Shown: positions 7,448 through 16,361 of the stretch, in pieces
Layout: every line of letters begins with the position of its first letter
Numbering within the stretch: position 1 is the stretch's first letter
Origin: Capsulimonadaceae bacterium
GTDB taxonomy: Bacteria; Armatimonadota; Armatimonadia; Armatimonadales; Capsulimonadaceae
NCBI GenBank assembly: GCA_031292625.1
Contig: JARLGU010000012.1
Span: 1 to 64,000 of the forward strand
DNA length: 64,000 nucleotides
Direction of reading: 5' to 3'
Program-made: the position numbers and the translations under genes
Notes under the pieces: generated by a model
What the model was told of the DNA's origin: nothing
What the model saw: the letters and a program-made list of their open reading frames with translations, nothing else
Database searches by the model: none

Positions 7448-8827
7448 ATGAACGTATACTGCATCGTTTGCAATGAGCCCTATAACGCGGACAAGGACAA
7501 GGGGCAGGTCATTCAGATTGACGCCAGGCCTCATTACGTCTGCCGGCGCGACTGGCCTGGCTTTAACGCGGGCGCGGCCTTGCAGAAGCAGATGATGGAA
7601 GCTCTCGGGGTGCGCGGCAACGCCGAGCAAAGCGAGAAGCGCAAGAGCGCCGAACAGGCCCTTTCCGTCTACAGCAAATCCCCTCGCGACATCGTTGCGG
7701 GGCTCGACCAGTATGTCATCGGGCAGGAACGAGCCAAGCAGGAGGTTGCCGTCGCTCTCTACGATCATCATCGTATCCACCAGGGCGACGTGGCGATGAA
7801 GCGCGACGGTGGAACCGCCACGATCGATCTGGAGAAAGCCAATATCCTTCTCGTCGGTCCATCCGGGAGCGGCAAGACGCTGATCGCGCGAACGCTTGCC
7901 AAGTCGCTTGGCGTGCCCTTCTCGTCTTCCGATGCCACCAGCCTTAGCCCGACGGGTTATACAGGCAACGATGTGGAAAGCGTGCTCACGCCGCTGTTTA
8001 TCGACGCAGGCGAGGATGTGGAGTGGGCTGCTCGCGGCGTCGTGTTTATCGATGAGATCGATAAAATCGCGCGCAAGAGCCAGGCTAATCCATCGATCAC
8101 CCGCGACGTAAGCGGCGAGAGCGTCCAGCACGCGCTGCTCAAGCTGATCGAGGGGACCAACGCCCAGCTGCCGCTCGGCGCGTCGGGCCGCAAGCATCCG
8201 GATGCGCCGCCGGAGTATATCGACACCACTAAGATCCTTTTTGTCGGCGGCGGATCCTTCGAGGGCCTTCCCGAAATCGTCGCCAAGAAAATGCACCGGC
8301 CAACTCACCGTACAATGGGATTGCGGGCGACCAACGAGACAATCGCAGGCGATCCGCAGCGCGACTACGAGATCCTGGCCGAAGCGGCGCCCGAGATCCT
8401 GATCGAGAGCTTGATCGAGTACGGATACGTTCCCGAGTTTGCGGGACGCTTCCCGGTGATCGTTCCGCTCGCGCCGCTGACGCACGCGGAGATGCGGCGA
8501 GCGCTGACCGAGCCGAAGAACGCGGTGATCAAGCAGCAGAAGGAGCTCTTCGCGCGCGACGGCATCGAGTTGGTCATCCCGGATGAGACCCTGGATGCGG
8601 TCATTGCGAAAGCGGTTTCGATCAAGACGGGCGTACGCGCTCTGCGTTCGCTTGTTAAGCACATGACGAGCAAGGCTCGCTATCAGCTCTCCGGCGATCC
8701 ATCCGTGACGCGCGTCGAGATCGGTCCCGAGTGTTTAAGCGACCCCTCGGCGTACAAGGCCACCCACTCGCCCGTCGTCTCCGCGCCCGCCGGGCAGGAG
8801 ACGCTGGACTTCAAGCGCGCCGTCTGA
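7448..8827 (+). CDS. clpX: Divergent ClpX-like AAA+ unfoldase
   Basis: This 459-residue protein has the ClpX architecture. Visible parts are Walker A (GPSGSGKT), the pore-1 loop as GYTG instead of GYVG, Walker B with [10 protein letters not shown], the RKH loop (GRKHP), and the sensor-2 arginine (GVRALRSL). Two features are unusual. The N-terminal zinc finger has Cys5, Cys8 and Cys32 but Asp35 where ClpX has the fourth Cys. The ClpP-docking IGF loop aligns with TMGLRA. It may be the lineage's ordinary ClpX or a paralogue with a different adaptor or protease partner. No clpP or tig gene is adjacent. Confidence 0.85.
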   Translation: MNVYCIVCNEPYNADKDKGQVIQIDARPHYVCRRDWPGFNAGAALQKQMMEALGVRGNAEQSEKRKSAEQALSVYSKSPRDIVAGLDQYVIGQERAKQEVAVALYDHHRIHQGDVAMKRDGGTATIDLEKANILLVGPSGSGKTLIARTLAKSLGVPFSSSDATSLSPTGYTGNDVESVLTPLFIDAGEDVEWAARGVVFIDEIDKIARKSQANPSITRDVSGESVQHALLKLIEGTNAQLPLGASGRKHPDAPPEYIDTTKILFVGGGSFEGLPEIVAKKMHRPTHRTMGLRATNETIAGDPQRDYEILAEAAPEILIESLIEYGYVPEFAGRFPVIVPLAPLTHAEMRRALTEPKNAVIKQQKELFARDGIELVIPDETLDAVIAKAVSIKTGVRALRSLVKHMTSKARYQLSGDPSVTRVEIGPECLSDPSAYKATHSPVVSAPAGQETLDFKRAV

Positions 8828-8844
8828 TCGGCGCGCGGCCACGC

Positions 8845-9462
8845 CTAGTCAACGAACAACCTCGTTATCCACGCGATGAAGCTAGCCGCTTGTGCGCTGT
8901 TGGCGTCTAGGTAACGTGCTGTTATGGCGGTACCCAGCGGCCTTCCAGGCTCCTTTTGCCAGGCGAGCCATGTGTGGATTTGAGCCTTTTTGACATGTTG
9001 GCTTGGAAATCGTTGCCGGTCTCCAAGACCTGCTACGACGGCTTGTGCATCTTGCCAAAGGTTATCGTCTTGCGGAACGAGCTGTTCGACAAAGTGCTCG
9101 AGCATGCCAGTCGTCGAGTTATTGGGCATTAACCACGCGCCGAGCCTCGGCAAACCATCTTCGTCAACGACAGTCCCACTCGCGTCCGGCTGCGCAGGGA
9201 CGGTTTTGTAACCGTATGCCTTTAGCTTCGCCGTTAGCTGCGTCCATCGAGCTGCCAAATCGGTGTCGGCATCCACGATGACACCCAGGCGCGTCAGACC
9301 TGACGCGTCAAGCTCGACGTCCAGCCCCTCGATAAGCGCCTCAATGCCATTCTTTGGGGTAACGACAAATGTTTCGGGCACTCTGTGGTGCTCAAGAAGC
9401 GCCTTACACACGTGCAGATCGTCTACACCTTCGACGAGTAGCTTATTGGTGGGCGAAGCCAT
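8845..9462 (-). CDS. DUF3226 TOPRIM-like protein (partner of the ATPase upstream)
   Basis: The 205-residue protein resembles DUF3226, a TOPRIM-related fold. It has LLVEGVDDLHVCKALLEHH near the N-terminus (a candidate catalytic Glu/Asp) and VIVDADTD near residue 63 (DxD metal site). Its ATG overlaps the ATPase stop by one base (TAATG at 9460-9464), so the two are translated together. TOPRIM-type partners of OLD-like ATPases act as nucleases or effectors in OLD, Gabija and PARIS systems. A defence or DNA-repair effector role is inferred by analogy. It converges on clpX with a 17-nt gap. Confidence 0.75.
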   Translation of the reverse strand: MASPTNKLLVEGVDDLHVCKALLEHHRVPETFVVTPKNGIEALIEGLDVELDASGLTRLGVIVDADTDLAARWTQLTAKLKAYGYKTVPAQPDASGTVVDEDGLPRLGAWLMPNNSTTGMLEHFVEQLVPQDDNLWQDAQAVVAGLGDRQRFPSQHVKKAQIHTWLAWQKEPGRPLGTAITARYLDANSAQAASFIAWITRLFVD

Positions 9463-10553
9463 TACCGCACCTCGATCGCTTGTTCAGTAGCAATGGCAAG
9501 TCTGCGATCGTCATATTCAACAGCCTTCACGACGCCGTCTTTGCCTTCGAGACGAATAAGCATGCCGGTCTGACTGCCATGTTCGGCCGCGACTTCTTGG
9601 AAGGCCTTAATACAGTCTAGACTGTGCGTCGTGGCGAAAACTTGTACGTCTAACTTCAGCGCGACCTGGAACAGTGAGCGCCAGATGTCTGGCATGACCG
9701 TGTAGTGTAGACCGTTCTCGATTTCGTCGACGAACAACATTCCGCCCCTAGCGTTGGCGAGCGCCAACGCCAAATTGAACGCGCGTGTCATTCCGTCTCC
9801 GACACTCCTAAGCGGCAGGACTTCGTTAGATCCACGGAGCTTAACGATCGGAGTGACGCGCGACTGAGAGGTTCCAGCCGTCCTTAGGCTCACGCGTTCA
9901 ACGGCCGGCGCGATAAGGCGAAGGGTTTCGATAATGTCCTGTTCTGAGTCCGTAAGCTGAACTTCGTCCCAAAGTGGACGCACTTCGTGTTCCAGAAGAC
10001 CATCGGAGTGAACGAATTGGTTTGGGATAACCTTTGTGATATCGCTGGGAGTGAACGAACTGTCAAGTATCTTTGAGGCCCTAAAGCGGTACGGAGCATC
10101 ATCGCCATATCTAATAACGACCCAGCGCGCAGCGTCGTCATAATCCGCGACGAATTCCTGTGGGATCGATTGAAGAGTATGTGGGTTATTGGAGTTGTCG
10201 ATCAATGCGAACCATTCCAGCCGAAGTGACATGCGGATTTCTGGATCTGAAGTGCCTATGTGTATTTCGTCGGAATCGCTTACCAGATGTGGCCGGCCAT
10301 TGAACAGGGAATACAAGACTTCGTCAGTCCCCTGAGCGCCTTCCAGCAAGTCACGCCGGTCCAGCAGTATTTCGCGTATCGCTGATCCTGCCGATCCGCC
10401 ATTCGCATAGAGCCAAAGCGCCTCCAATACGGTCGTTTTGCCTACATTGTTCTTGCCGGCGATCAGATTAATCCGACCTAGAGTAGGTATCGTTAGTTTG
10501 CTAAAGGCTCTGAAGTTTTCGATTTCCAGGTTAGGAAGACGAGTCACGATCAT
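9462..10553 (-). CDS. OLD-like AAA/ABC-type ATPase of a two-gene ATPase-TOPRIM module
   Basis: This ATPase of about 363 residues has an SMC/OLD-type head. Parts visible are the IENFRAF strand, Walker A (GKNNVGKTT), the LRSVGDGMTR signature-like region, Walker B (MLFVDEIENGLH), and the switch His (FATTHS). No nuclease domain is fused; the TOPRIM-like protein is encoded separately and immediately downstream with a TAATG overlap. The layout recalls PARIS (AriA/AriB) and split OLD proteins, hence a candidate phage-defence pair. The ATG at 10553 is chosen; a TTG at 10565 is also possible. The base composition looks more AT-rich than the neighbours, hinting at transfer. Confidence 0.8.
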   Translation of the reverse strand: MIVTRLPNLEIENFRAFSKLTIPTLGRINLIAGKNNVGKTTVLEALWLYANGGSAGSAIREILLDRRDLLEGAQGTDEVLYSLFNGRPHLVSDSDEIHIGTSDPEIRMSLRLEWFALIDNSNNPHTLQSIPQEFVADYDDAARWVVIRYGDDAPYRFRASKILDSSFTPSDITKVIPNQFVHSDGLLEHEVRPLWDEVQLTDSEQDIIETLRLIAPAVERVSLRTAGTSQSRVTPIVKLRGSNEVLPLRSVGDGMTRAFNLALALANARGGMLFVDEIENGLHYTVMPDIWRSLFQVALKLDVQVFATTHSLDCIKAFQEVAAEHGSQTGMLIRLEGKDGVVKAVEYDDRRLAIATEQAIEVR

Positions 10554-10804
10554 GCTGGCACCCAATACCTTATGTGTCGGCGCAAGTCAAAGTGCGCAAT
10601 TTCGTGAATATAGATTACCACACGAGATAGAAACCCTTCACTACCCCATCCGCCATCGTCCTCGACTTTGTCTTCCCGCGTCTCACGTCCTACCAAATTG
10701 ATGCGCTTTAGGTCCGTCTTGAGGTGTCGATCGCAGGCGATGCGGGTACATACGCAAAGTTCGCTCGCGATTAAGAGGGATTACTATGTGAAAGGGCCTT
10801 TCTG

Positions 10805-11344
10805 ATGAAACTGGGCTACTTTTGGGTGCTCGCGGGAATTGGCGCGGTTGCGTTGGGAGCGCCGCTTGCGTCGAATGCGGCGCCGCATCGGCACGCATCG
10901 TCCCGTGCGGCAAACAAGACTTCCGGGAGCGTGCCTCCCGCAACGCCCATTCTGCACGGTCCGCTTGATTCGGCGCATGGATACTATTACCGGTTGCGCG
11001 CGCGGGAGCGAGCGTCAGACGGCTCGGGACTCGCAAACGCCGTAATATTGGGCGGCGAGATCATCATGCGCTTCCGCGTGGGGGACGGCGGCTTTACGCC
11101 GATTGAGCGCGCGGAGGAAACACAGGATCGTCTGAACGCGCTGCTTGGAGGCGGTCCGATTTACCCCGAAGACATCTCGACCCGGCCGTTTGGCGACGAC
11201 GCGATCGTTCAGGTGAATGGGCAGCTCCTTTTTACGGCCGATCCAGTGACGGCGGCAATCAACAGTTCTACGCCGATGCAGCTCGCGAACAACTGGGCCA
11301 GCAAAATGCGCGACATCCTGCCAGACCTGACCGCCCCTCACTAA
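10805..11344 (+). CDS. Secreted protein with one MscS-N-like alpha/beta domain
   Basis: This 179-residue product has a clear signal peptide (about 1-26, with a hydrophobic core VLAGIGAVALG and an Ala-rich cleavage site). A Ser/Pro/His-rich linker follows, then one domain of about 100 residues. The domain pattern is a strand (IIMRFRV), ERAEETQDRLNALL helix, VNGQLLFTAD strand, and A..WASKMRDILPDL helix. The same pattern occurs twice in the protein at 22426-23388. It resembles the periplasmic domain that precedes MscS channels in some cyanobacteria; this is from memory of the motif, not a search. Function is unknown. Confidence 0.75.
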   Translation: MKLGYFWVLAGIGAVALGAPLASNAAPHRHASSRAANKTSGSVPPATPILHGPLDSAHGYYYRLRARERASDGSGLANAVILGGEIIMRFRVGDGGFTPIERAEETQDRLNALLGGGPIYPEDISTRPFGDDAIVQVNGQLLFTADPVTAAINSSTPMQLANNWASKMRDILPDLTAPH

Positions 11345-11392
11345 GCGCGTTCAATCGGCCTATTTTCCCGACGACGTAGTAAGGCCAATGGG

Positions 11393-11398
11393 TACAAT
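11393..11398 (+). promoter_or_regulatory. -10 element of a probable leaderless promoter (adenosine deaminase relative)
   Basis: GG-TACAAT ends 6 nt before the ATG at 11405, and there is no Shine-Dalgarno between them. No good -35 is seen. Confidence 0.45.
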
Positions 11399-11404
11399 AG
11401 GCCC

Positions 11405-12442
11405 ATGGCTCTTTACGCTGAACTTCATAGACACCTTGGCGGATCGATCGTGCCTCGCGTGTTCTGGCGATACCTTATCAGGACGGGACATCCGCTTGCG
11501 GATCAGTATCCAGAGTATGATCAGTTCGAGGCTTTCTTCACGCGACCACGCAAGTCGTTGACTGAGTATCTTGAGCTCCACTCGCTTGTCGAGAGCGTCC
11601 AGACCCTCGAAACCATTCCCTATTTCGTCAGCAAGCTCGTACGAGGAGCCTATGTTTTCGAGGGGATCTGCTACCTCGAGCTGCGCTACACGCCGTTTTA
11701 TCGCACAACGAAATCGCGGCCGGATGCGTGGCGCATCGAGCAGATGCGGGACATTGCGCGTCTGGTCGCGCAGGCTGGCCACAGCGAGATTTACCCGATC
11801 ATCATGAGGCAGATCTTCTGCATGCACAGCAAGCTGCCGTACGAAATCAACAGGGCCATGCTTGAACTTGCCGCCGAAGAGCAGGACATCGTTTGCGCCG
11901 TCGACCTTGCCGGCCCTGACGTGCACTATAGCGAGCGCATGGATGAGTGGATCGAGCTTTTCTCGCGTGCGCGCTCGCTCGGGCTCAAGACGACCGGGCA
12001 CCTCTACGAAACCGTTGACGGCTGCGATCCGCGCCTCTTGCCGTACCTCGACCGGATCGGTCACGGCATCCAGATCCCGTTGCTTTATCCCGAGCTTCTG
12101 CCGGAAGTCGCCGATCGCGGGCAATGTTTGGAAATCTGTCCGACAACGTATCTGAAGACGGGGACCCTGCCGAACCTGATGGCCGTCCGCGAAGTATTCC
12201 AGCGCTGCCGGGCGGCAGGCGTGGATGTCGCGATCTGCACGGACAACGCGGGGCTCCACAATGTGCGGCTTCCTTGGGAGATCGAGAACCTGCTTACCAG
12301 CGATATCATCGACTTCAAGATGCTCAATCGCTGCATCGACGCGGCGTTTCGCCATGCGTTCGCGTGGCCTGCCGCGGGCCGAACGCCGCGCGCCTTGCTG
12401 AGCGAGATGCTTACGCCGCGTCCGGCCGAGCACCTGTTTTAG
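11405..12442 (+). CDS. Adenosine deaminase family protein with altered active-site motif
   Basis: The 345-residue protein belongs to the adenosine/AMP deaminase branch of the amidohydrolases. Metal-binding parts are ELHRHLGGS at the N-terminus, GHLYE near 200 (equivalent to HAGE with the catalytic Glu), and RIGHG near 219. EICPTTYL near 246 matches the Glu-x-x-Pro-x-Ser/Asn region. The motif that is SDDP in classical enzymes reads CTDNAG here, so the zinc-binding Asp is kept but the neighbouring Asp is Asn. This suggests a nucleoside-like substrate other than adenosine. The start is set by the promoter-like TACAAT 6 nt upstream. Confidence 0.82.
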   Translation: MALYAELHRHLGGSIVPRVFWRYLIRTGHPLADQYPEYDQFEAFFTRPRKSLTEYLELHSLVESVQTLETIPYFVSKLVRGAYVFEGICYLELRYTPFYRTTKSRPDAWRIEQMRDIARLVAQAGHSEIYPIIMRQIFCMHSKLPYEINRAMLELAAEEQDIVCAVDLAGPDVHYSERMDEWIELFSRARSLGLKTTGHLYETVDGCDPRLLPYLDRIGHGIQIPLLYPELLPEVADRGQCLEICPTTYLKTGTLPNLMAVREVFQRCRAAGVDVAICTDNAGLHNVRLPWEIENLLTSDIIDFKMLNRCIDAAFRHAFAWPAAGRTPRALLSEMLTPRPAEHLF

Positions 12443-12693
12443 AGCGTGTGTAAAGAACGGAAAGATCTTGTAAGACGGCTCCATTGCCGCCGGGGCAATT
12501 TTTGAAAAAGGGCCGGCGCGGCGGTTGCACGGCTTTACGATGTGCGCTGGAATCGGACGATGGCGGCAAAAGGCCGTACGCGAGTTGACTAGGCATCGCA
12601 AATCACCGCCGTGAACGAGGCGCGGGCGAGAAAAGACCCCGGCGGCACGAGCCGTCCTGAATCTTTCTCGCAATACGCCAGTTTCTTACACCC
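12443..12693 (+). repeat. Palindromic intergenic repeat, copy A (MITE-like)
   Basis: The element begins right after the deaminase stop. Its ends are imperfect inverted repeats: GTGTGTAAAGAA...AAGACGGCTC..TGCCGCCGGGGCA on the left, and on the right the complement of GTGTAAGAAACTGG...CAGGACGGCTCGTGCCGCCGGGG. Internal sequence matches copy C (25188) in this orientation and copy B (18825) inverted. It encodes nothing credible. It may be a non-autonomous transposable element or a structured RNA. Confidence 0.7.
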
Positions 12694-12836
12694 ACTTTTA
12701 GAAGAGGTGTCCGCTTGCTATCCGGCGACGAATTCCGTGTTTGTTGCCGGATAGGATCAAAAGCGCCTCGTCGCCGCCTCGCAATTTCTCATGCGCTGCG
12801 CGATGTGAAATCGCCGCGCTACGTGCATTTTTCCAA
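12694..12836. other. Intergenic spacer with a 9-bp inverted repeat
   Basis: CTATCCGGC (12718-12726) pairs with GCCGGATAG (12746-12754) around a 19-nt loop. It lies downstream of rarA (minus strand, stop at 12837) and could be part of its 3' end, though no T-tract follows. Nothing else is seen. Confidence 0.35.
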
Positions 12837-14186
12837 TTACCCCGTCTCGTCCGGCTCCGCGCGCAGGCGGTCGAGGCGCTCTTTGATTTTGCGCTCGTGG
12901 CCGCGGTCGGTTGGAACGTAGTAGGGTTGGGTTTGGATGTCGTCGGGCATGTATTTCTGGCGGACGTAGCCGCCTGGATAGTCGTGGGGGTAAAGGTATT
13001 CGCCGTCGTTGCCGCGTCCGGTTGCGGAGCGTGAATCGCGCAAGTGCTTTGGTACGGGGCGCGAACGTTCCGCTTCCACGTCCGCCATGGCGCGCTTGAG
13101 GCCGATATAGCTTGCGTTGCTTTTCGGCGCGCTGGCGAGGTAGGTGGTCGCCTGCGCGAGATTGAGCTGCGCTTCGGGCAGCCCGACGTATTCGACGGCG
13201 TGCGCGGCGGCGTTGGCGACCACGAGAGCCATCGGGTCCGCGTTGCCGATATCTTCGGACGCGAGGATAACGAGGCGGCGGGCGATAAAGCGCGCGTCCT
13301 CTCCGGCGGTGAGCATGCGCGCGAGGTAGTGGAGGGCGGCATCGGGATCGCTGCCGCGCAGGCTCTTGATGAACGCCGAGATCGTATCGTAGTGGTTGTC
13401 GCCGCTCTTGTCGTAGATGAGCGCCCGGCGTTGGAGCGCTTCTTCGGCGAGCTCGCGGGTGACAATGCGAACGTCGCCGCCGTCACCGGGTTCGGGGCGG
13501 GCGATCAGTGCCGCCGCTTCGAGCGCGTTGAGCGCGGTGCGCGCGTCTCCTTCGCTCCGGTCGAGCAGATGCGCGCGCGCGTCTGCCGCCAGCTCCACAT
13601 TCATCATGCCGAGACCGCGGTCAACGTCGGCGATGGCGCGGTTGAGGATGTTTCCAATTTGCTCGTCGGTGAGCGGCTCGAAGGTGAACACGCGGGCCCG
13701 TGACAACAACGGGGCGTTTACCTCGAAGTAAGGGTTCTCCGTGGTCGCGCCGATCAGGACGACGGTGCCGTTTTCCACGTGGGGAAGCAGGGCGTCTTGC
13801 TGAGACTTATTGAACCGGTGGATTTCGTCGATGAAGAGCACCGTCTTCGCGCCATAAAGCTTGCGGCGCTGTGCGGCGGCCTCGATCACTTTTCGCAGCT
13901 CGGGAATGCCGCCGGTCACGGCGGAGAAATTTTCGAAGCGCGCCTTGGTGACTCCCGCGATAACCCCGGCCAACGTACTTTTCCCGACTCCCGGCGGGCC
14001 GTAGAAGATAACCGACGTGAGCGCATCCTGTTCGATCGCCCGACGCAAGAGCGCGTCTGGACCCAGGATTTGCTCCTGTCCCTCGAACTCATCGAGCGTG
14101 CGCGGACGCATGCGCGCCGCCAGAGGCGTGTTCGGCTCGATTGCCTTGTTGCGAATTCCCGAGGGATCCTGGTCGAAGAGATCCAT
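12837..14186 (-). CDS. rarA: Replication-associated recombination protein RarA (MgsA/WHIP family)
   Basis: RarA is a clamp-loader-like AAA+ ATPase that acts at stalled replication forks. The 449-residue product opens with a MDLFD motif of the kind that binds SSB or clamps. It then shows ARMRPRTLDEFEGQEQILG, Walker A (YGPPGVGKST), Walker B with FIDEIHRFNKSQQDALLP, sensor 1 (IGATTENPYF), the arginine finger region (LLSRARVF), and the C-terminal tetramerisation domain with ASEDIGNADP and YLYPHDYPGGY. The length is normal. A TAGAAT hexamer 7 nt before the ATG suggests leaderless expression. Confidence 0.96.
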   Translation of the reverse strand: MDLFDQDPSGIRNKAIEPNTPLAARMRPRTLDEFEGQEQILGPDALLRRAIEQDALTSVIFYGPPGVGKSTLAGVIAGVTKARFENFSAVTGGIPELRKVIEAAAQRRKLYGAKTVLFIDEIHRFNKSQQDALLPHVENGTVVLIGATTENPYFEVNAPLLSRARVFTFEPLTDEQIGNILNRAIADVDRGLGMMNVELAADARAHLLDRSEGDARTALNALEAAALIARPEPGDGGDVRIVTRELAEEALQRRALIYDKSGDNHYDTISAFIKSLRGSDPDAALHYLARMLTAGEDARFIARRLVILASEDIGNADPMALVVANAAAHAVEYVGLPEAQLNLAQATTYLASAPKSNASYIGLKRAMADVEAERSRPVPKHLRDSRSATGRGNDGEYLYPHDYPGGYVRQKYMPDDIQTQPYYVPTDRGHERKIKERLDRLRAEPDETG

Positions 14187-14193
14187 AGTGGCA

Positions 14194-14199
14194 ATTCTA
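14194..14199 (-). promoter_or_regulatory. -10 element of a probable leaderless promoter (rarA)
   Basis: TAGAAT on the minus strand ends 7 nt before the rarA ATG (14186). No Shine-Dalgarno lies between. Confidence 0.4.
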
Positions 14200-14388
14200 C
14201 CCTCCCGCGTCGCGTGTGCGTGACATAACGATCTTCACGAGGCTCGCGCGGGTGTTCTTGTCCGGCCCAAGCTTACCCAGGCGATCGGGTTGCAGTCTGG
14301 CGCGAATTCTGTTACTTTATTGCGTCATCATGACCGCTTTGTGCAGGAGCTGTCATAATGAGACAGCGGGTATGCAGAGGTTACAGCG

Positions 14389-15828
14389 TTGAAACGCATT
14401 GTCCCGATCTCAATAGTCGTCAGCGTATTGCTTGCGCTGCCTCTCGGCTGGTACTGCGGCACGGCCGGAGCCATCTGGGGGGCGGTGCTCATTGTCGTCA
14501 CGGCAGGCGGCTCGATCGCGTACCTGGGTGACGTCATTGGCTACTCGCTGGGCAAGAAGCGGGTTACGCTGTTTGGGCTTCGTCCAAGGGACAGCGCGAA
14601 GCTGATCGGCATTATCGCGGGGGCGGTCAGCGCCATTGCGGCCGGCGTCGTATTGCTTTTGATCGACGGCGCGTTCCGGGTTGCGCTGTTTACAGGCCAT
14701 GAGCTCGCGCACAACCTCCTCCAACTCCGCCACGAAAACACGCGCCTCGAACGCAGGATCGAGATTTCAAACGCGACACTGCGCAACGCGGAGAATGACA
14801 AGAACCAGGCCGTACGAGCCAAGTCGCTGGCTGAAGCAGATGAGCACAAGGCCGTGGTGGATCGAAACACCGCTCGCGCCGAGTTCGCAGGCGCAACCAA
14901 GGCGCTTGCGCTGGTGCATATCCAGCTTGCCAAGACCCAGGCGGATCTGGCCGTTCGCCAGACCGACCTCGATCGTGCGACGCAGGCGATCAAGGGACTG
15001 CAAGCCAAATCGCTCGATCTCCAGATGCGCAACCGCATCGCCTTGCAGCAGTACAACGAGATCGAGAACAAGATTACCAACGAGGCCATCCCGACAATAA
15101 AGGCGGCGCGCAGCAGCGACGTTGTTTATCGGAATGGTCAGGAAGTCGGTCGCGGAATTGTTCGCAACGGCACAAAAGCCGAGGTTGTGGGAAGTCTTAA
15201 CCAGCTTCTCGATACGCTCAGCGGCAAGGCGGAAGCGGCTGGAGCCGGTCGCGGCGGGTACAAGCGGGCCGTTAAGCTTGCGTGGATCCAACTCAGGACG
15301 AAGAAGGCATCGAGCGGCCACAACGACGAACCAAGCTTCGTGAGCGAAGGGGAACTACTGGACGCACTGGCCGACCAGATCCGCGCTTCCAATTCTGACT
15401 CGGTTGTCGTTATCGCGACATCGCTTGGCAACTCCTTCGAGAACCTTCCCGCGATTCTTCAATTGCACCCGTATCGCAACCATCTCGTTTTGCACGCGGG
15501 GACCGTTTTGGGCGAGACGACGCTCCACAACGAGGGGGGGCTAGGTCCGGAAGAGATCGTCGGAAGGGTGCAGCGTCTTCTCGTTGCGAAAGTACGGCCC
15601 GCGGCAATTGCGGCGGGCGTCATCCCCGTGATCGAATCGACGCGAGCCGAGCCCGAACTCGGCAATCTTCCGTTGGCTGACCTCCTAAAAGTCGTGACGG
15701 AAGTTCAGGCAATCAAGGGCGATTCGACGATTACCGCGATTACGTCGACGGACATATGGTCCGGCGATCAGCTGCATCTGCGTTTTACGGTTAAGCCGGG
15801 CGCCGCCTCGAATGGGGAAGGGCGTTGA
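14389..15828 (+). CDS. DUF3084 membrane-anchored coiled-coil protein
   Basis: The 479-residue product matches DUF3084. It has two N-terminal membrane segments (about 5-48) and a third near 75-100. A long coiled coil follows (about 105-230, rich in Glu, Lys and Ala heptads), then a C-terminal globular part with a second motif of LVLHAGTVLGE near 365. Function is unknown; the shape suggests an envelope scaffold. The TTG start has AGAGG 9 nt upstream. Its stop overlaps the TTG of the RuvC-like gene as TTGA, so the two are coupled. Confidence 0.85.
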   Translation: MKRIVPISIVVSVLLALPLGWYCGTAGAIWGAVLIVVTAGGSIAYLGDVIGYSLGKKRVTLFGLRPRDSAKLIGIIAGAVSAIAAGVVLLLIDGAFRVALFTGHELAHNLLQLRHENTRLERRIEISNATLRNAENDKNQAVRAKSLAEADEHKAVVDRNTARAEFAGATKALALVHIQLAKTQADLAVRQTDLDRATQAIKGLQAKSLDLQMRNRIALQQYNEIENKITNEAIPTIKAARSSDVVYRNGQEVGRGIVRNGTKAEVVGSLNQLLDTLSGKAEAAGAGRGGYKRAVKLAWIQLRTKKASSGHNDEPSFVSEGELLDALADQIRASNSDSVVVIATSLGNSFENLPAILQLHPYRNHLVLHAGTVLGETTLHNEGGLGPEEIVGRVQRLLVAKVRPAAIAAGVIPVIESTRAEPELGNLPLADLLKVVTEVQAIKGDSTITAITSTDIWSGDQLHLRFTVKPGAASNGEGR

Positions 15829-16295
15829 ACGCCGAGCGGCAGGCCGCGATTGTCATTGCAGTGGATCCCGGCACAGTCAAGTGCGGCGTAGCAGTCGTAT
15901 GCGGTCCGCCGGCGGCGGTGCTGTTTAAGACCATTGTGGCGTGTGAGGATCTGATCGATGCGGTCCGCCCGCACATGGAACGGCACGGCGTCATCGCCGC
16001 CCTTGTCGTGGGCGACGGCACGGGGAGCCGCCGCGTCGCCGATTCGCTGTCGGCGGCGTTCGCGCCTGTCAAAATTTGCCTTGTTAATGAGCATGCGACA
16101 TCGGAGGCGGCGCGCGCCCGCTATTGCCTGGTTCATCCTCCTCGCGGCTGGAGACGGTTTCTTCCGCGCGGTCTGCGCGTCCCCGAAGAACCCTACGACG
16201 ACTACGTCGCCGTCATCTTAGCAGAGCGCTGGCTGGCAGGCCGAGGGAAGGCCGCGGACGGCACGGACGCTGGCGGCGTCCCAAACTCCGCATAA
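15825..16295 (+). CDS. RuvC/YqgF-like RNase H-fold protein
   Basis: The 156-residue protein has the RNase H-fold resolvase layout. It opens with IAVDPGTVKCGVAVV (first catalytic Asp and the DPGxxKxG signature). NEHATSEAARARY near 90 supplies the acidic residue of the second motif. PYDDYVAVILAERW near 125 supplies the final Asp pair. It resembles pre-16S rRNA nuclease YqgF and Holliday-junction resolvases but is neither clearly. The TTG start overlaps the DUF3084 stop by 4 nt, so it probably works with that membrane protein. Confidence 0.75.
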   Translation: MNAERQAAIVIAVDPGTVKCGVAVVCGPPAAVLFKTIVACEDLIDAVRPHMERHGVIAALVVGDGTGSRRVADSLSAAFAPVKICLVNEHATSEAARARYCLVHPPRGWRRFLPRGLRVPEEPYDDYVAVILAERWLAGRGKAADGTDAGGVPNSA

Positions 16296-16361
16296 ACAAT
16301 GCCGATTTCCGGCCTCCGCAGCTTATTTCACGAAATATTTTGCAACAAAGTGAAGTTATGC

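Noticed and set aside
7439-8662. 407-codon minus-strand frame opposite the clpX-like gene
   Set aside because: Antisense shadow; the AAA+ motifs are on the plus strand.
11360-12673. 437-codon minus-strand frame
   Set aside because: It lies opposite the deaminase gene and begins inside repeat copy A; no protein-like features.
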